Below are positions 61,489 to 64,000 of a stretch of DNA of 64,000 nt, piece after piece. A program made the translations under genes and the position numbers. The stretch is from Indioceanicola profundi (lineage in GTDB: Bacteria > Pseudomonadota > Alphaproteobacteria > Azospirillales > Azospirillaceae). The stretch is from positions 124,001 to 188,000 of the forward strand of contig NZ_CP030127.1 of NCBI RefSeq assembly GCF_003568845.1, given 5' to 3'. A model generated the notes under the pieces. The model was not told the origin of the DNA and searched no databases. It saw only the letters and a program-made list of their open reading frames with translations. Within the stretch, counting starts at the first letter, position 1; the number at the start of each line of letters is the position of its first letter.

Positions 61489-61872
61489 ATGTCCAAGGCG
61501 CCTGCGCGAAAGCGTCTGCTTCTCGTCGAAGATGAGGCCATCATCGCGTTGGCCATCCAGGCCCATATCCAAGACATGGGCCTGGAGACAATCGGCCCTG
61601 TCTGCTCGACCCGAGCTGCCCGTGACGTTCTGAACCAGGAACGGCCTGATTACGTATTGCTGGATTACCTGCTTACTGATGGTTCGACGGAAAGCTTGGC
61701 CGAGATGCTTCGCGCCCACGGCATTCCTTTCGCCTGGATGACGGGCTGTTCCCGATGGGACATGCCGGCCGGACACGAGCCGATCCTGCAGAAACCATGG
61801 GACCCCCAGACCTTGCGGCAGCTTCTGGCCTCCATTGCCCAGCCCGCCATGTCCCCAGCCGGTGCGGAATAG
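61489..61872 (+). CDS. Single-domain response regulator
   Basis: 127 residues from MSKAPARKRLLLVEDEAII with GGGAG eight bases upstream; a start at 61465 would add eight residues. Receiver residues are complete: LLVEDEA, phospho-acceptor Asp in YVLLDYLLTDGS, Thr in FAWMTGCSRWD and Lys in ILQKPWDPQ. It lacks an output domain. It resembles the regulator at 59303, and both probably belong to a phosphorelay without a dedicated DNA-binding partner. Confidence 0.88.
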   Translation: MSKAPARKRLLLVEDEAIIALAIQAHIQDMGLETIGPVCSTRAARDVLNQERPDYVLLDYLLTDGSTESLAEMLRAHGIPFAWMTGCSRWDMPAGHEPILQKPWDPQTLRQLLASIAQPAMSPAGAE

Positions 61873-62040
61873 CCTCTGGCTTCAGCACCGTCAGGCAGCG
61901 ACACCCAACAGGGTGATAATCGTGGCGACGTGAATAGGCGTGTTGTCGGCGGGGTCGGCCGGCGGCCGGGCCTCTTCGGATCACCGTCCCGGCTCCGCCC
62001 CCGCGGCGCGGTGCGACCTGGAACCGGTTTCCTTCGCCGC

Positions 62041-62697
62041 CTAACGCTTCACCATCATGGCGACGTCCTTTGTCGGTATGCTGCACGTCCAGCCGCGCTG
62101 TTCGGCAATCAGCCGCAATGTGGAATCGCGGTAGAAGACCACATGGGTGGGGTCCCGCCGGTAATGCCAGTTGGCGAAGCGCGCATCGTCGGTCTGAAAG
62201 CAGGTCATCAGGCCCAGCCATCCCCCCGGCTTCAGCATCCGGTCCAACCGGTCGAACTCGTCAGCCGGCGCATGGAAATGCTCGATCACCTCTGTACAGG
62301 TAATGAAATCGTACATCCGGCTCAAGGGCTCCGGGTCCGGGTAGAAGAGGGGGTCGTACAGTGCCATCCGGTGGCCCGCCTGCTCAAGCATGGCCGCCAG
62401 CGCCGGCCCCGGCCCGCAACCGTAATCCAGCCCGCTGCGAGACGCTCCTAAGGTGGCGAGCAGGGGCTCGGCCAGTCTGGACAGGAAGGCGCGGTAGCGC
62501 GGATCGTCCGGATCATTCTCATGGCGGCGGTAATAGGCGTGCTCGTCAGGCAGGGACGGATGTTGACGCGGATCAAGGAACCGCGCCTCGCAGGTGCCGC
62601 AGCGCCAATATGCCGATCCGCCGACCTGCATGAAGAATGCTGGCGCTGGCGCGCGGCACACCGGGCAGTCATCGGGACTGATCCTGTCAACGCCCAT
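62041..62697 (-). CDS. SAM-dependent methyltransferase with zinc-ribbon-like N-terminus
   Basis: 218 residues. Cysteines 11 and 14 (CPVC) and 33 and 36 (CGTC) form a probable zinc site. The class I methyltransferase fold follows: motif I LDYGCGPGPALAAML near 90, then ITCTEVIEHFHAPADEF and LKPGGWLGLMTCF. Proteins of this layout methylate small molecules or cell-surface sugars, but the substrate here is unknown. It is convergent with the response regulator gene. Confidence 0.85.
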   Translation of the reverse strand: MGVDRISPDDCPVCRAPAPAFFMQVGGSAYWRCGTCEARFLDPRQHPSLPDEHAYYRRHENDPDDPRYRAFLSRLAEPLLATLGASRSGLDYGCGPGPALAAMLEQAGHRMALYDPLFYPDPEPLSRMYDFITCTEVIEHFHAPADEFDRLDRMLKPGGWLGLMTCFQTDDARFANWHYRRDPTHVVFYRDSTLRLIAEQRGWTCSIPTKDVAMMVKR

Positions 62698-62855
62698 GTC
62701 GACCCTTCATCTGCAATGGAAGGGATATGTGCCGTCTCAGCGCGCCCAGGTCCATCCCTTGTGGGACGGATTGCAGATGAAAGTGGATTCCCGCGGCCCG
62801 GGCAACGGCGTCGACCTGCCGCCGCCCGGGCCGCGAAGAACAAAAGCAGCGGCAG

Positions 62856-64000
62856 TCAGGCGTCCTGCCCCAGGCGGTGGAGCCGCTCCCAAGCGCCCGT
62901 AACGGCCAGGGTCAGGCCGGGGCGCTGGATGTTGACGAACAGGGTCGATCCGTCGGGGGAGAAACAGGCGCCCGCGAATTCACCGTTCGCCGCATCCATA
63001 TTACGGGCAAAGGGGAACGGCACACCGCCGGGCGGCAGCACGACCAGATGGTTGCGGACATCCCGCCCGGACACGGGCCGGTCCTCACAGATGAAAAGAT
63101 CGCCCCAGGGGGAGACGACCAGGTTGTCGCAGCTTTCCAGCAGGGCCGTATCGCTGCTTTCATAGACCAGGGTCAGGCGTCCTGGTTCCTGCGACTCTCC
63201 CGGTCGCCCCTCGAAGCGGCTGGGCCGGTAACGCCAGACCTGACCGATCTGGGCAGCGCCGCCATCGGTGCAGGTGAAGAAGATTTCCGGACGCCCGTGA
63301 ACGTCGCGCCCGACCGCCAGCCCCTCCCCGCGGCTGAACAGGGCCGCACCGGCCGCGGCCCCCCGGCTGTGCAGGTCGGCATCGGGAGACTCCACATGGT
63401 CCAGGTCGATCCACTCGACCAGCATTTCAGCGCCGGGCCGGACCGTCCCAGCGCCCCAGCCGGGTTCGGCATCGACGGGCCAGTTGCGCAGGTCGGCCCC
63501 GCGATGACCGTGGACTGCCAGCGCTTGCAGGCGGCCGCCTTTGCGCAGCTCGCCGCGGCTGTCCGGCAGGAAGCGGTAGAACAGGCACCGCCCTTCATCC
63601 TGTGTCAGGTACAGCGCGCCGCTGTCCGGATCGACGGCGACGGCCTCATGCATGAAGCGGCCCATGGCGGTCAGCGGCACCGGTTCCGCCAAGCCGCGGT
63701 CGGTGGCCGGCACCTCGAAGACGAAGCCATGCCATTTGCTGCCCCCGTCGCCAGGCGCTTCCAACGCTTCCTCGCAGCTCAGCCACGATTCCCAGGGCGT
63801 CGGCCCGCCGCAGCAGTTCTTGGAGGTGCCGACCAGGCTCAGATGATCCTCCACGATGCGCCCCTCCCGTAGGTCGTAAAGGAAGGTGCTGGTACCGCCC
63901 AGCAGGGGCCGCCCGTCCAGGGCGAAGTCGTAAATGGCTCCCGCCGGCACCGCTTTCGCCAGGGCATGGTCCGGTCCGAAGGCGCCGCGGTCGGTGACCC
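62856..64000 (-). CDS. PhoX-like (DUF839) phosphatase, N-terminus outside the window
   Basis: At least 380 residues, still open at the window edge (the frame continues upstream of the GTG at 63950 as VTDRGAFGPDHALAKA). PhoX/DUF839 motifs are SKNCCGGPTPWESWLSCEEA, MHEAVAVDPDSGALYLTQDE, ESCDNLVVSPWGDLFICEDR and FAGACFSPDGSTLFVNIQRPG. PhoX enzymes are calcium/iron-dependent alkaline phosphatases exported by Tat, but many DUF839 proteins have unknown substrates. The signal region is outside the window, so export cannot be checked. Confidence 0.88.
   Translation of the reverse strand, partial: VTDRGAFGPDHALAKAVPAGAIYDFALDGRPLLGGTSTFLYDLREGRIVEDHLSLVGTSKNCCGGPTPWESWLSCEEALEAPGDGGSKWHGFVFEVPATDRGLAEPVPLTAMGRFMHEAVAVDPDSGALYLTQDEGRCLFYRFLPDSRGELRKGGRLQALAVHGHRGADLRNWPVDAEPGWGAGTVRPGAEMLVEWIDLDHVESPDADLHSRGAAAGAALFSRGEGLAVGRDVHGRPEIFFTCTDGGAAQIGQVWRYRPSRFEGRPGESQEPGRLTLVYESSDTALLESCDNLVVSPWGDLFICEDRPVSGRDVRNHLVVLPPGGVPFPFARNMDAANGEFAGACFSPDGSTLFVNIQRPGLTLAVTGAWERLHRLGQDA

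Overview
The window comes from a GC-rich chromosome or chromid of an alphaproteobacterium. The best guess is an Azospirillum-like member of the Rhodospirillales. The evidence is the imuA-imuB-dnaE2 mutasome cassette with a GTTC-N7-GTTC (alphaproteobacterial) LexA box, tripartite tricarboxylate transport (TTT) genes, a DUF2934 protein, a DUF1127 protein, an IalB-family protein and transposase types common in that group. No database search was possible, so the taxon is inferred. No rRNA, tRNA or CRISPR array was recognised.

Layout. 1-2.8 kb: the 3' part of a TonB-dependent receptor and a PepSY membrane protein, a likely metal or siderophore uptake pair. 2.9-8.3 kb: dnaE2, imuB and imuA on the minus strand behind a promoter overlapped by a LexA box. 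8.7-13.0 kb: minus-strand genes for a Spo0M-like protein, a small membrane protein, an outer-membrane beta-barrel, UppP and an SBF-like transporter. 13.6-16.3 kb: an 877-aa protein with a DUF1593-like domain, two carbohydrate-binding-like repeats and an SGNH esterase domain. 16.5-22.9 kb: an autotransporter gene and an ialB-family gene between two inverted copies of one IS5-family element, one frameshifted and one truncated. 23.1-25.5 kb: an unrecognised membrane protein overlapping an OmpA-domain lipoprotein, and a 63-aa hydrophilic protein.

25.6-42.6 kb: a large hydroxy-acid or sugar-acid catabolic island. It holds an FAH-family enzyme, a 2-hydroxyacid dehydrogenase, a permease and two 3-hydroxyacyl-CoA-dehydrogenase-family proteins (minus); tctC, an FAD oxidase, an enolase-superfamily dehydratase, an IlvD/Edd dehydratase, a LacI regulator and a DapA-family aldolase (plus); and a GntR regulator with tctA, tctB and a second tctC (minus). 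The two tctC copies form inverted repeats of about 1.06 kb and carry the same 16-bp palindrome upstream, a likely operator. Two GTAAGCGCTTAC palindromes near the dehydratase start are likely LacI-type operators.

42.8-46.9 kb: a CoiA-like nuclease-domain protein, a DUF2934 protein, and a short 6-phosphogluconate dehydrogenase with gluconokinase. 46.9-55.7 kb: a small secreted protein, then a translationally coupled pair: a transglutaminase-like protein lacking the expected cysteine and a 1953-aa protein with pre-peptidase-C, discoidin-like and two von Willebrand A domains. The pair has a nested inverted-repeat leader that reaches its start codon. 56-62 kb: signalling genes (GAF histidine kinase, two single-domain response regulators, a Crp/Fnr regulator), a fatty acid desaturase and small hypothetical genes. 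62-64 kb: a methyltransferase and a PhoX/DUF839 protein running off the window.

The most unusual parts are the vWA/transglutaminase-like pair with its leader, the duplicated tctC and its shared operator, the 877-aa fusion enzyme, and the IS-bounded autotransporter island.
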